Shown here: positions 44,194 through 58,500 of the stretch, piece by piece | How positions within the stretch are numbered: position 1 is the stretch's first letter | Layout: each line of letters starts with the position of its first letter | Source: Micropterus salmoides | Lineage: Eukaryota; Chordata; Actinopteri; Centrarchiformes; Centrarchidae | Assembly (NCBI RefSeq): GCF_014851395.1 | Contig: NW_024041373.1 | Coordinates: forward strand, 992,001 to 1,056,000 | Length of the DNA: 64,000 bases | Reading direction: 5' to 3' | The notes under the pieces: model-generated | Seen by the model: the letters and a program-made list of their open reading frames with translations, nothing else | What the model was told of the DNA's origin: nothing | The model's database searches: none | Made by a program: the position numbers and the translations under genes

Positions 44194-44237
<44 letters not shown>

Positions 44238-47200
44238 GGAACAGGGAGGAATTAAAGGAGGAGATGGTGGAGTTAAGGTCATGGAATCAACAGAAAGATA
44301 ACCATGAAGATGACACACAGGTAAACTCATATCTCAGCCACTCATTAGGATTTAATCTATATGGACTTCCAAGGCTGAAATGTAATTGTAAACTTATTAG
44401 TCTGCTCACTTTAGCGAAATACACCATTATACTCGTACTTCTATCTGGGCGGCTGTTCTGTCACCTAAAATTAAATAGCATTTTCCCTGCTACAGTATAC
44501 AGATCTGCTCCTTGATTTAATGTTCTGTGCATAGAGCGGTGAGTTGTTTCTCTGTCTACAGTCCTGTCCCACCTGCCTCTTGCCACAGAAAGCAAGTCAG
44601 TTTCGCCTGCTGAAATCTGGAAAGGAGAACCACAGGAGAATTTTAGCTTAAGTCTCATGTTGTGGGGTTGCTGGGTGTGGGCCTATGACATTGCTTGCTC
44701 CAGGGCTTGTGGTCCATGACAGGAGGCATAGGTGGCTGTTGATACGGATCTCCGGCAGAGTTTTCTTGACTTGACAACTTTGCTAACACAGCTAAACATC
44801 AAGCAAGTGCAACAACACAAGACATAGAAAGCCAGCTAAGAATAATTATTATAATTATTATAATTACTGACTAGTCCAACAGCAAGAAGGCCAGCTCATC
44901 ATCTGTCCTGCATCCTGCTCTTTTAGCTCACCCCAATGAGTAAAAGCCAGACCTATATTTACTCTTGTCCATTCACTCTCTTTTTCTCTTGCTTGCTTCC
45001 TCTGATGTCTTCTACTGTCTCTTTGCAGCCTCTGCCATGATAGCTAGCTTACCAAATAACAAACATTGTACCTTTAACTTGCTTACTGAAGAGTTGTGTT
45101 GGTGCTGTAAACCACTACGCCATTGTTGTGAAAGGTTTTGTGCGTGGGATTCCTGTTACATAGCGCAGTAGCTAGAGCAATCGAGCCCAGAGCGGCAAAG
45201 ACAGAAACATCATTTACTCTGTAAGTCAGTGTACCGTCAAAATGATTTTGAAGCAGTTATTTTAAGATAAATTACTACATAATGTTGCTTTAAGACAACA
45301 TACCTAGTTCAAAAACGTATTTTATTTGTCATGAAAATACCCCCCCTACCTCCCTCCGCGCAACTGTGGATTGATTGCAAAGTTTAACCAACACAGTATG
45401 AGAAAATGTTTGTAGTTCCTAGGCCAGGCTTAGTAATTAAAATTTGGCCATTTTAGAAACTACAATGAAAGCATCAAATTTCAAAATTAAGTTTTACATC
45501 AAGTGGAATGAAATTACGAGATCCTTCTTTAATAAGTTTTGAGTCGTCCAACGACTATAGTGCAGGCTAATTCCATATCCACTATTTATGTGCAGTTTAA
45601 TGTCTGTATTCACAAGTGTTTGTGTGTATGGGTGCTCTTGTGTTTCAGCTCATGCTCCAGTCTGTGGGGGCAGAAAACAGCAGTGGAGGGACCGTGGCTG
45701 CAGAGAGTCAGCCAGATCTGGGTATCCAAATTATTTATGTAACTAAAACAGTATGTGTGTACGTCATTTCAAATGTAACAACGGAAAGTCTGTTAAGGAA
45801 ATAGGTGATTACAAATGAATTCGACAATTTGGAGGTCATTTATGACATAGGTTAGAATAACTATGGTTACCAGAAGTGACCCAGTCACTCAAGATCCCCA
45901 CCTGTAGCAGATATTATGATAATTATTATTATATCATATCGAATTCACAATATCTATACAAGCATTCTCCTGATAGTTAAATAACAGTGTAATCATTTAT
46001 TCAGATATGCATATTAATTGATGTTAAAAAGTCTTTGAATAGACACACTTTTTGTAGGTTCAATGAGAAGATGGCCCCTAATTAGTGCAAAGCAGTAGGT
46101 CTTGAGCACATGGACTGTGTGGACATCTCCACCTGCTATTGGCTCATGTATGTGCAAGAGAGCTTGGTGAAGTGGATTATAATAAGCATTCACAGGAGGT
46201 TGACGGAGACAGCTCAACAGATGGAAGGGGCTTCTCCAGACAATCGTATTGTTGTCTGGATGGTGCAGAGTGGCACGTCGTGAACACACAGCAGCACAAA
46301 TCTGCAGCCAATGCAGATGCTGTGGGTTTTTATTTACTTTGTACAGTGATAATAGAAATATATTGTAAAAATACTGATGGAGCCATTTCTACTACAGCAT
46401 CAATCTGACACTAATTCAGTTTTAATTCTACCGTAAGTTCAGAAAGGAGGCTGTAACAGACATGATTAATGATCTGCTGTAATGCTATGTCACCAATAAA
46501 CAACAGAATACTGAGTCAGAACCGAGCAGTCTAATATGTGTGAGGTAATTTTGTAGCAGCCTGGTGTCATTTGCACAGGATGGCTGTGTGTAATGACACT
46601 GCGAAGTGACTTTGCACCAGAAACAGACTTGCTTCTAGTCTATTCTAAGTGCAACATTTAAAAGCCAATTTCCACCAAAATACCAACCACTCGCTTTGTG
46701 CTGCCTCATTTGAATGAACCTGTGCTCCTCCTCTCCCACCACTGCACCATGCGCTCTCACAGATAGCCAAAGCTAATTTCAGTGGCAGGAAAACAGTCAG
46801 AGCGCTGCTTGCTGTTGCAACTCTGCAGCACATTTAGCATTAGTAAATGTAGCACTGATCAATGCTGTGCACTTGTCTCTAATAATTTAATCTTTAAAAT
46901 AAAACAAATTAGCAATAAAAGATTAGTTTATACTTTTTTGCCTTTTATTTTGATAACGCTATATTCACTCAAGTTAATTGCTGAGATCTGTGAACATGGT
47001 GACATCACTAAAGAAGAAAGATGATCAGTGAGACTATCAGACAGGTTGGAAACAAACCAACAGGTTAGTCAGACTTCTTTAGATGGGAAAACAAAAATGA
47101 ACAGCTAACTGCTACAGTTCTCCTCAGTTTGCAGTCACAGATTATAAAAATCATTTACTCAGAATACATTTTAAATAACCTACTTTTTAATTTATTTAAA

Positions 47201-49490
47201 GTACTTACAGTACAGTACTTTTACTTGAGAAAACAAATCTAGTACTATCCAGATTATCTACAAGAAAAAGAAAAGCACTGATGGACAAACTGTTGGTTTG
47301 CTTCTAACCTGTCTGACTGCTTCTGTTTCTTGATCCATCTGACATTGTTGTAGTGATTGATCCTGTTCCCTGACCTCAGCTCTGTGAGCAGACTGATATC
47401 ATTACATATACAGTATATAGGAATGATGGCCAAAGCTATTAAACAAGAGCCAAGCTGTAATAAACTGGAACGATCCTTTAAAGATCATTTCAGCAGACAA
47501 CATGACTACTCAGCTATGATAATGTACACATCATATTTTTTTCTATGTAATGTTCTGCATGCTGAGGGATTGTTCTTTTTGGCAGGTGTTTGCAACGCTC
47601 CCAGTGGCCAACAGAGTGAAAGTCCATTTTTCCTGCTGGGAAAAGTGGTCATGCAGCAGAGCTATGTCTGCGCTCTCATAGCCATGATGGTAACTATGGA
47701 TTGAGTTGGCTGTTCACACATTTAGATTAGTTACTTGGAGAAAGCCTGGATGAGAAATAAAAGCTCTCAATCAGAACATTTCAGAATACGATATTTTAAA
47801 TCGATATTTGAAAGAATTTAAGTCCTTTGTAATGCGGTGATCTTTTTCCTTTTGCTCATATATTTTCATCTCTTGTTTAGTTTTGGGGGTTTTCTGTATT
47901 GATTACTGGAAGATGTATGTTTTATAAAATAGCAGTGTCTTGTATTCCCAGATGTTTGGCATGACACAGAAATAAAACAAAAAAAAACTAAAAACTATTA
48001 AAAAATACTATTGTAAAAAAATACACAATTTTCTGCATTTATAAAATCACACAAAACTAATACAATATACTTTGCTATTTCAGCCTACTAACACAACAGG
48101 AATTGAATAATTATGATTACAGACTGGTTTTGGCACCTTTATGTCTTCAAGTTGATAGTTCCTGTGAATTGTTCCCGTTGTCATGAGCTGTTTGCATGTT
48201 GTTCAGGTTTGGAGCATCACGTACCACAGCTGGCTGACCTTTGTGCTGCTGCTGTGGGCTTGTCTCATCTGGATCCTGCGTGCCAGGTACTGATTACACC
48301 TGTACTGCTGACAGATCAAGGCAGAAATCTGATAAACTACTTGAAAATCTGAAAATGGACACGTGGTGAATGTATTAATTCATTCCTACGGATTTTGCTT
48401 GTGTTGTGTCAGTGTTTGGTCTCTTTACAAATGCACATTTTCAAGTGATTTTAACAAGTTTTCAACATGTACACTTCACAGGCTACATCATGACTGATGA
48501 GTTGTTTCATGGTTTAAACCTGACCTCAGTTAGCTGTCTCTTTTTGCAGACGGCATGCAGCCACGCTGTGCTCTCCGTTTATCCTGCTCTATGGCCTGGC
48601 TCTGTGTTGTCTGCAGTACGTCTGGGCCATGGAGCTTCAGCCTGAACTGCCCACCACTGTGGGAACCATGAGCCTCAGACAACTGGGACTTGACAGAGCC
48701 CAGTACCCCTGCCTAAGACTAGGAGCCATGGTAAGATCAGAGGTGACTGGGTGATGATGAAGTTAAATGTGTGACGATGACATTGTGTATGATATTTATC
48801 ATTGAATACAACCCTTCATCACCGACTCCTCGCTGTGGAACCTGGAGCTTGTCCATGAATTTGAGTGATACAGACCAGATACAGTAGGGCTCATCTCCCC
48901 ACACAGCACTATGAGCTGAGGCATGAGCTCAGGTACTTCAGATCAACTTCTGACTGTGCCAGATTACATGCAATATTTCTTCACACAGCACAAGCACTGG
49001 AGCCAAACTCCTCGATAGAGACAAACTCTGTCAATATTTAGAGGAATAAAATCACAATCTCAAGTTCAGCAGAAGAAACCACTTCTATGCTCTTTTCCTT
49101 CTGTTGTCCATGAACAAAACATGTCTTGAAAAGCCCAGCATCAGGTTGCAGTTCATTTAAATCAACTCAGCTGTGGTTGGGTTCTTTTACATCAGCAGCA
49201 ATCATCAGGTTTCATAAACATGCCCTAAAAAGTTCTACTGAGTAAAGGGATGGGTCATTTTGCTGGTTAGAGATGTCTTTCTCTGCTTTTCAGAAACCCA
49301 GTGAACTGAATTCTTGCTCTCCATGTTTTTCCGTGTGTTTTTCCATCACTCTCTTTTTTTATCTCTCCAGCTTCTGTTCACTTTAACCTTTTGGCTGTTA
49401 GTACGTCAGTCAGTGAAGGAAAACTTCAGCATGAAGAGGAAACTGGCCACACCACTACAGGAAGTCACTACAGGAGGTCTTTTATACATT

Positions 49491-49539
<49 letters not shown>

Positions 49540-52500
49540 AGACACTAACACAACAAAGCCCTGCTCCATTATGATAACACACACGCACAGCATGTATACA
49601 CACTGTCTTAAGTGTTTATACAATTGTTAAATTAGTCAATCAAGTTTAAACTTTGATCAAATGATATACTAACAAGACATACATTTTAAAAGGGTGTGTG
49701 TGGTTTATGGAAGGGCCGAGGCATGGCGCCAAAAGGGATGGGGTCTGTTATTTGTAACACAGGCATCACATCAAGAGTTCCAGACTGCGGCTTACTGCAA
49801 GGGGCAGGGCTTACAGTCTGGACCGTTTTGTAAATGTAATCAAATTGCATCATATCCATCATAGCAAGAGTCACATTAAGTGGACCAAAACAATGAACTG
49901 CTGCTATTTTCTTTAAAGAGGTGGTATTATGCTAGTTTTCAGGTTCAAAATCTTATTTAGGGGTTGTACCAGAACAGGTTTACATGGTTTCATTTTCAAA
50001 AAACACCATATATTTTTTTTCTGCAGCTCCTCTTTTCACCCTGTGTTGAAGGCTTCGTTTTAGCTATGGAGTGATACATCTGGTCTCTAAATGATCTTTG
50101 TTGGGAGTTGCACATTCGCAGTTCCTAGTTAAGGATTACTAGCCAGTCAGAAGCAGAGAAGGGCGGGTCAGTGAGAAGCTGGTAAACACGGCTTCGGTTC
50201 AGCTGTAGGCTACATGTTGCCAACCAGCTTGGCAACATGGACTGGAGCAAGAGTTTCAGAGTGGTGAGTTATTAATCTGTAACAAAAGAATCTTTCATCC
50301 ATAAAGTTTTACCTGAGCTCTGTCTCTACATCACAGTAACAACTTTATGTCCACTGACTGCCTGGAGGGTAGCTAGTGTTTGGAAGGGAGAGGAGAGCTG
50401 TGTGCTGCAGCTCACAGTTTTTGAGGGCGTGTTGGAGTAGCTGTTTTGCGAGCATTATGACGCGTATTTACTTGTGACATCACAAGAAAGCGGAAATAAA
50501 GGCTGGACTACAAACGAGCTGTTTTCAGGCAGTTCAGAGCAGAGTTTTCTGTGGGAGATGGGAACTCCCTTTGGGGTGGACTTTGGGCTTTTTCACTTTG
50601 CAAACTACATGCACAAAAAAGATATAACTCAATAAAGGAGAGGGGGAAAGCCGAAAAGCAGAATACCACCTCTTTAAAGTATAAATGACATTGTGTTAAT
50701 TTCCTGATTAAACAAAATTAAAAGCTTTACATTTTTAGAGAGCCTACATGACAGCCGTGTGGTTTCATGGAAGAATTTTAAGGAGTCAGACATTGCAATA
50801 CAACCCAGTATCAGGACATCAGGCACACTTTCACTTTCTGATGGAGTTAACAGAATCATAAAGGGTCAGTTTACCTAAATTACACACACACATACAAAAC
50901 AACTTACCTGTTTTCTAACCCCTGAAAACAATGCATCCCAGCTGTTTTGGATAAGCAACGAACACTCAGTATCAATTAGAACAACTGTACTTTCTACCAA
51001 AGAAATACTATAAAAACTGTTCACTGGATAAACAGTGACGCTGTTTCTGGAAAGATGGTTGCTGTTATATTTTACAGATATAATTAATTTATTAATTTAT
51101 AACTAAATTAAATTCACCTCCACTGTATTGGGGTAAAGGCAGAAATCACAGAGACATACAGTATGTGAAACTATTTAGTTCTATTCTTATTTTATTTTAC
51201 ATAGTTTTAACCTGTTCTGTCCTTGTGTTGCTGTAACACTGGAATTTCCTCTCTGGGGGATCAGTAATGGATTATCTTATCCAATATTATCCTTTACAGT
51301 ACTTCTTACCATGTACAATATCTTCCTCATTACTCTGTCTTTTCCATTTTACCATCAGCATCTAACCCCCCACCCCCTCTCCCCTCTCTCCTCCCTCTTA
51401 TCCTTGTCAGAAGAGGGGGCAGCTAATGAGTCGGTGCTGAAGGTTCTGGGAGGCATGGTGATGAGCTGTTACGCCAAATACTGGATCTACGTGTGTGGAG
51501 GGATGTTCATCATGGTCTCCTTTGCTGGAAAACTTGTTGGATACAAGATCATCTACATGCTGCTGTTCCTGCTCTGCCTCTGTCTCTATCAGGTCCCCAC
51601 ACCTCATTTTTTAAGTTTCATTTAGATATCTCATCAGATACTTTTAGAGAAGCCTCAGTGTTTTGCCTTTTTATTTTTTCTTGGTGTCACTTAGTTTGTG
51701 GCAGTTTGTTAGAGTTATTTGCACATTAAATGGAATGTTAATTCCAAACATTTCTGGGTAATGAGTAACTTGTTGATACTTCCCAGGTGTACTATTCTCT
51801 GTGGAGGCGTCTGTTGAAGATCTTCTGGGGGCTTGTTGTGGCCTACACCATGCTGGTGCTGATCTCCATCTACACTTACCAGTTTGAAGACTTCCCTGGA
51901 TACTGGAGAAACTTCACTGGTTTCACAGAAGAACAGTGCGTTCTTTTACAAAGGCCTGACTGTCTTGTGATTTATATTTTTGATTTTTATATTTAATAGA
52001 ACGTTCTATAATATTTAAACATTTTAGCTGCTCATGGCCTGCATACGCCCCAAGCGTCACTACACAGCCCTGTGGTAATTAGGCCTGTAGATACAGGGTC
52101 AGAGCTCAGAGCAAATATAAAGTGTTGGCTTCTTATTAACCCCGTGTTCCTTCCACTCACTTATCAGTAACAATGCAGTTTCACTCCCTGCATCCAGATT
52201 AGCCTTATGCAAATTAAACACTTTTAGGAATAAGAAAGATATACGTTTAAAACTGAAATGATGAAGGTGTAATCACGCCCCCCCTGTCGTCCCCAGGCTG
52301 GCAGCGATTGGTCTGGAGACGTTTGCTCTGTCCGAACTCTTCACCAGTATTCTGATCCCTGGCTTCTTCCTGCTGGCCTGTATTCTGCAGCTGCACTACT
52401 TCCACAAACCCTTCATGAGAATCACTGACCTGGAGCATGTTGCACCTATACACAAGTAACACCACCTACACACTCCTAATACTTGAGGGTGGTGGGGGGG

Positions 52501-55500
52501 GGGTAAATCTCATCTGCAGAGAGATGTAGAGCGTAGATGACTGGTGGACATCTGCATTGTTAAATAAATTAGACCTTATTCTTTGGAAATGTAAACAATT
52601 TAACAACTACAAATCCAAACACTCACCTTCTCCTATGACATCACTCTGCTTGTGACTACAGCCCCTCAAGTTAATGTTTAAGTTTGGTCAAAATAGCTAA
52701 GGCATGTAACAAGAGATAAAGACAGTGTTGAGACACAGGATTAGGACTTGGAGATTTTCAAACTGTTACTTCACTTTGCTTGTAAATAACACAGGGCCCT
52801 CTGGTGGTGACGACTGGACTCCAGCTATGGAAGTGAAGAAAACAATTCAGAGATTATGCTGCAGATCAGTCCAGTCTCTGAAAATCATTAAAAAACGTGT
52901 AAAAATATGGAACTGGTTTACCTAGAAACATCTTTAAAGCTGTTTTTCATTCTAGTATAACAAGGTGACATCATTTTAGCACTATGAATGTAGGACTTTA
53001 GGTTCTCAAGAAAGGATCTATGGCCTAAACAACTTATCTAGGGGAATATTTACCTAATCCTCATGAAATTTATTTGGCAGACAGAGGTCACATGGTACAT
53101 TTCCTCTATTTATCTTGATTTTTTAACTGATTTTCATAATAGAAATAAATGTCGTGCATAAATGTAATAGAATGGTCCAGTTTCATTCAAAAGGCTGACT
53201 CGTAACAATGAAACATAAATCACGTTCTTCCCGGAATGTGCTCACCATGTCTGCTTACAACCACAAATTAATATTAAAGTTCAAACCACTGCTTTTTGTG
53301 TTTCCCATCGTCACGTATTACCAAGAATTCTATATTCTTTTGCAAGACCTAATGAGACACTCTGCCTCCAGAAAGAAGATCAGGGAGAGGAGTGAGCAGA
53401 TTGGCTCTGGTAACGTGGGGGTGGACTTTGAAGAGGAAGACCTGGTGACTAATGTCGACGAGGAATCTGAAGACGAAGGTAAAAAAAAAACACTGGCCGT
53501 TTACATTACAGACGATCAAATCAAATGGTTGCTTATCGATGCACAAATTAGTAATTATATTGTTTCATCATTTATGATCACAAACTACTCACTGTCACCG
53601 TTCTGAATTATTTTATTCTGCAAAGTAGGAAAATAATCATGTTTTATCAAGCACACCTGTACTATAAAACAACTTTTACATAGCACAAGTCAAGTTAAAG
53701 TTTTGTTGCTTTATAATGTATAATTTTTTATTATCACAAGTATGTAATAATAATAATTACAGCTGATACTGAGAAGAATGATGGAGTCGGTGGTGTTGCT
53801 TTGGATGTGAATTTTGAGTAAGAAGTGATGCTTACATGCGTTCTTGTATAAATGTTTTGTATTTATCTGACTCTTGGGGGGTTTTGTGCCCCGGATGTTT
53901 CCATGTAAATGCACTTACATTTCAGAAGTTTCTTAAACTCTAGTGCCTTGATGTCTCGCCGGTTCATTTCTGTTTTTCTGTTTCTCCCGTCTCTCTATGT
54001 ACGTCCACCCTTTCTCTTCCCTCACTCAGCGGTGTTGACACCCAGTAAGTGGGGTCTGGTGGTGGACAGGTTGCTGGTTCTGTCAGGAAGGTTCTCTGAC
54101 ATTCTCACCAAAATTCAAGTGTTTCTCTGGAGACTTCTGGAGCTTCACATCCTCAAGATGGTGGCCTTCTTCTCTGTGTGGGTTGCACTTGAAGAGGTAA
54201 AGGCAGGGGGAACGGGCGTCGTGTTTGTTAAGGGAGTGTGAAACACTGCACAGCAAATCAGAACCCTCTAATTCTTATTGACAATCAGCATTTTGTCATC
54301 ATGTCTTTGTATAAGTAATGTCCCAGTCAGTTATGCTACAACTTAAAGGTGATTTATTCATAGTCATATTGAGACTGTCCTCTGACTAATTTTACAAGCT
54401 CTGCAGTATAACTATAAAACCCATCATTACCCATCAAACATCCATCCATCTCTTTAAAGTTGGATTATTACTGCAGCTGTCGGAGGTGAACAGTGCCTTT
54501 CTAAACTATAGTGGACTGACCTGTAAACACAAATGACTAATTTAAAGCTGCTGCGCTCGACGAGGCATGTCGAGTCTGAGAGGGGCCACCCACAGAAGGA
54601 TTCCAATGGTTGTGTTGTTAGCCCAAAACTGCGGAAGCCTGAAGACTTTTTTGGGCAAATGTGCTGGACGAGCAACTTTGCTTGAAATGAATAGGGCACC
54701 AATTTGGAACACAGTATCCAGTAGTACACCCGCGTTTAGAACAGCTCGTTTTGTTGCTAACCTGAGTGATGAATGATCGGGTCATACATCATACTTGACA
54801 TAAAGCTCTTAAACATGTTAATTTTTGTATGGGTTCATTATAACTTAAATGTTGTCCTGTTTGCGTGTTTGTCCGTAGCCATCCGTGATGAACCTGGTCC
54901 TTGTGGTGCTGTGGTCTCTGGCGATGCCCTACGGTCGCTTCAGGCCCATGGCTTCCTGTCTGTCTACAGTCTGGGTGTGTGTCATCATCGTGTGTAAGAT
55001 GCTGTACCAGCTCAGTGTTGTCAACCCTGCTGAGTACTCCAGTAACTGTAGCCTGGTAAGACACGTATACACACAGACACACACACTGCATCAGCAACAG
55101 GCCTGATGTTATATTACTTTCTACTATGAACTAAAAGTGCAAGCCCTTCAAAGTGTGTACTGCTCATCAGAAAGGAAACTGAAACTAATCCCATACTGAC
55201 ACCCTGATGGCAAAGCCTTCAAATTTGGGGTTCAGCTTCTTGTTCAAGGAAACTGAAAGGTGTAGACAGGAGGAGCTAGGGTTCAAACCCGCTTTATCTC
55301 GTGAGCCACAGCCGCCCCCTACTAAATGTACTTAGTTATTACACTATGTAGAGTACAATTAGCAGTGATAAAGAGTAGTGATTACACTGTTGACCATAGC
55401 TATGTCTGAAACATCCCCATCTCTCTGACTCTGACATTTGTAATATCACCAATTTTAGTGCTGCCCACAAAGGCTCTGAATGGCTTGGTTGTTTCACCAA

Positions 55501-58500
55501 CTGCGGAGCACTAGTCACCAGAGCAGCAGACCTTTTTGACTCACTGATGAATTCAGAGACGTGGGCAGTAATTCAGGGAACCAGACTTGTTCTCTCTGCA
55601 CGTTTAACCGAAAACCCTGCTGGGTCATCACACAGTGTGGTGTTGAGTTAGGAAAAGGACTGGTAGATCTATGGTACGTTATTTATGGCACTATCAACAG
55701 ATAATCTTCACAAAATATTAGAAATGTATCAAAACATAAAATATACTCCCTTTTCATGTATCCAAAGAAATCAAAAAACCTTTTTGTCCCCCTCTTCTGA
55801 CAGTGAGAGTAATTACACAACACGTGCTTATGACATATAGGCTCTGTCATAGTGAGTTGCTGCTGTTGCTACGGTTGGCCGTTCCCCCTTCAGCTCTGGT
55901 AAACCAGTCATTGCTGCTTGGCATAAAAAACATCACTACAGGTTTTCCAGAGCACGGACGTTGCCACAGACACCAGATTTAAAAACTCTGATATACTGAG
56001 AATACAGAGAGGTTTACCTGGCTGTGATAGGCTTGATCAGCATTGTGCATGAATGTAAGAGATGTTTATATGTAGAAGTCCCAGACTTTAGCTTAAAGTT
56101 TTACCTGTTAAGAAGCTAAAATACACCAATTAATCAATGACAGACGGAGATCAATTCATCCAACTTGTTGTTGTTGGCGGCACTGTCTCAAAACTCCACC
56201 AGTAACGTGCACACTCCATCACAAGAGTGCACTTAGTTACTATCCTGGTGTACACAGGTGTCACATCAGCTGGGCGGAGCTTGAAATTACATTAATATGC
56301 AGAGTTTTGAAAAGTGGAGTGGACATGTCCCCCCTGTCCCTTGTGAAAGTTATGCCCTAGCGTACACATCGCAATCAAAGACAAAAGCTTCATTAGAACA
56401 ATAATTTGACACTCTTGTGCTGAGTTTGAAAGAGGCCTTGGTTGCTCCTGTGGGCAAACTAATGGAGCTTAAATACACACACATGCAAGCTGAGGAGGTT
56501 GGCTAGCTCTTGTATTTTTTCAGTAGTATACAGTAATCTTTTGAATCTAACCAATCTGTGTCCGCAATTAAAGTTGTTTACAAGGCAACAGGCTGAGTTT
56601 TTCCATGCTCCTGCTGAACCAGATTTAGTCTGTGCAGCCCTTCATAGAGGAACATTTCACCTAAAAATGGGAACCCTGATGTGCAACTCAGTAACAGAGA
56701 TTAATTAAACAGACAGTTAATAAAGCAGGCATTCAGTGAGAGAGGAAAATAACTTCTAACAAGTCTAAGTCTCGCTTTACATATTTGTCTGCTCTAGGAT
56801 TGGAGCCCTGAGAAATGTATATGCACATTGTCTATATAAATTTCATCCGTGGTGAGATATCTGAACAGCGACAGGCCAGATTCAACTGGACAGGAGAGAT
56901 AATGAATGGAACAGGAGAAAGGAAGGACGTAGGAGGAAACTGAGCACAAACGGAAAGGGTCAAGGTTCATGCTCACCAAAAGTCTTCTTTCATGAAGAGA
57001 AAGCATCTAGATGTTTCGGATAGTCATGTCTGATGAAAAGACAGGTATTGCCAAGACTATAGAATTTCTTAGCTTTTCAAAGGCAGAAGATTCCAAGGGT
57101 TTACATTACGCTGTTTCTTTATCCAAGGTAACAGCTGTGGACTAGATGTGTTCCAATAAAAAAGAGGAGAAATAAAAAAGAAATCAGCATCATGACCATC
57201 ACTAAGCCTGACTGCTTCTTAATCTCCATGAGCAGGGACAGCTGGTGTTGTAGATTATCTTGACCTGACACAATAGTAATGTGGTCTGCTTATAAATTTG
57301 TTCCTCTTTTTCTCACAGCCTCTGGAAAATGAAACCAACATGTCACCAGAGGAGATTAGCAACTCCCCTCTGTATATGGAGCCAGTGGATCCAGCCAAAT
57401 GGTTTGGCATCAGGAAAGATGCCACTGTACTGGGATACAGCAAGGTATGCCTAACATATGTATCCTACTCAGTCAAAAAAATATTGACTGGCATGGCTCC
57501 AGTACAAATGCTACTGTAATAAGTTTATGAAGGTTTGGAATGAATCTACAATATAAACATTATGTAGGCTGCTGAATGTAAAGGTTAAGCGATAGTTCTG
57601 ACTTTGTGTCAAACACATCTATGTATTGTGTTGCAGAGATAGTATTATTCAGTTAGTACCGGCCCGGCCTGTGTTGTCATATCACTTTGTACCTCGAGAG
57701 GCGATAGTCCTATATTATAGCTCAGCCCCCCCCTGGTCTGCTGATCTGCTTCTCTAAAGGTCTAATTAATTCATCTCATCATTGAATTTGTATCCTTTTT
57801 TTGCAGAACCATTTGATAGTGCTGATGTTGTTGGTGTTTGAGGCGACAGTGTATCGTCACCAGGCTCACCACTACCGCCAGCTCCAACGATCTCCCCCCA
57901 CCATCCCCACTCTGTTTCCCTCCGCCACCAGGGACACTCTAGACCAGGGCCTCATACCCTGCCTCAAGTACCTGCTCAACTACACCTTCTACAAGTTTGG
58001 ATTAGAGGTAAAAAAAAAGCATCAGTGTTCTGAGAAATTAAATAAAAAGAGAGTCGAGTTGTAAAATGACAAAAAATTAGTTTTTTTCTGTTTTTATTTT
58101 ATTTTAATCTCTAAAAACATTCCCTCTTTTTGAAGATTTGCTTCCTGATGACGGTGAATGTGATTGGCCAGCGGATGAACTTCATGGTGATTATCCATGG
58201 CTGTTGGTTGGTAGCCATCTTGGTGAGGCGGCGACGGGCAGCTATCGCCAGGATCTGGCCCAAATATTGTCTCTTCCTTTCCATCTTCATGATCTACCAG
58301 TATCTTCTGTGTGTGGGCATACCGCCTGCTCTCTGTATAGGTTAGTCCTGATATGAACGATATGTTAAGTGCAACTAGATGACAATGTAATACAGTATAA
58401 CAGTATGTTCTATGATTGTAGGTGTGCTCTACATAAAAGAATAACTGAAATGTTGTTTATGGACATATTGTTCATATTATAATAAGCCAAATATCCTGCA

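Larger units (their letters stand above)
49477..51410 (+). other. Intron 13 of piezo1 (1.9 kb)
   Basis: Contains a CA run next to the donor (49493-49537) and a 765-bp TTAA-type element (49913-50677). No exon was found. The acceptor is ccttgtcag after a C/T-rich tract. Confidence 0.88.

Noticed and set aside
45715..45735. Possible U12-type donor at intron 9 (gtatcc)
   Set aside because: The U12 consensus continues TTT and needs a TCCTTRAY-like branch site close to the acceptor. Neither was seen.
53208..53371. Upstream extension of the exon 17 open frame to an ATG at 53208
   Set aside because: It is open intron sequence without similarity. The frame is entered by splicing at 53372 or 53357.
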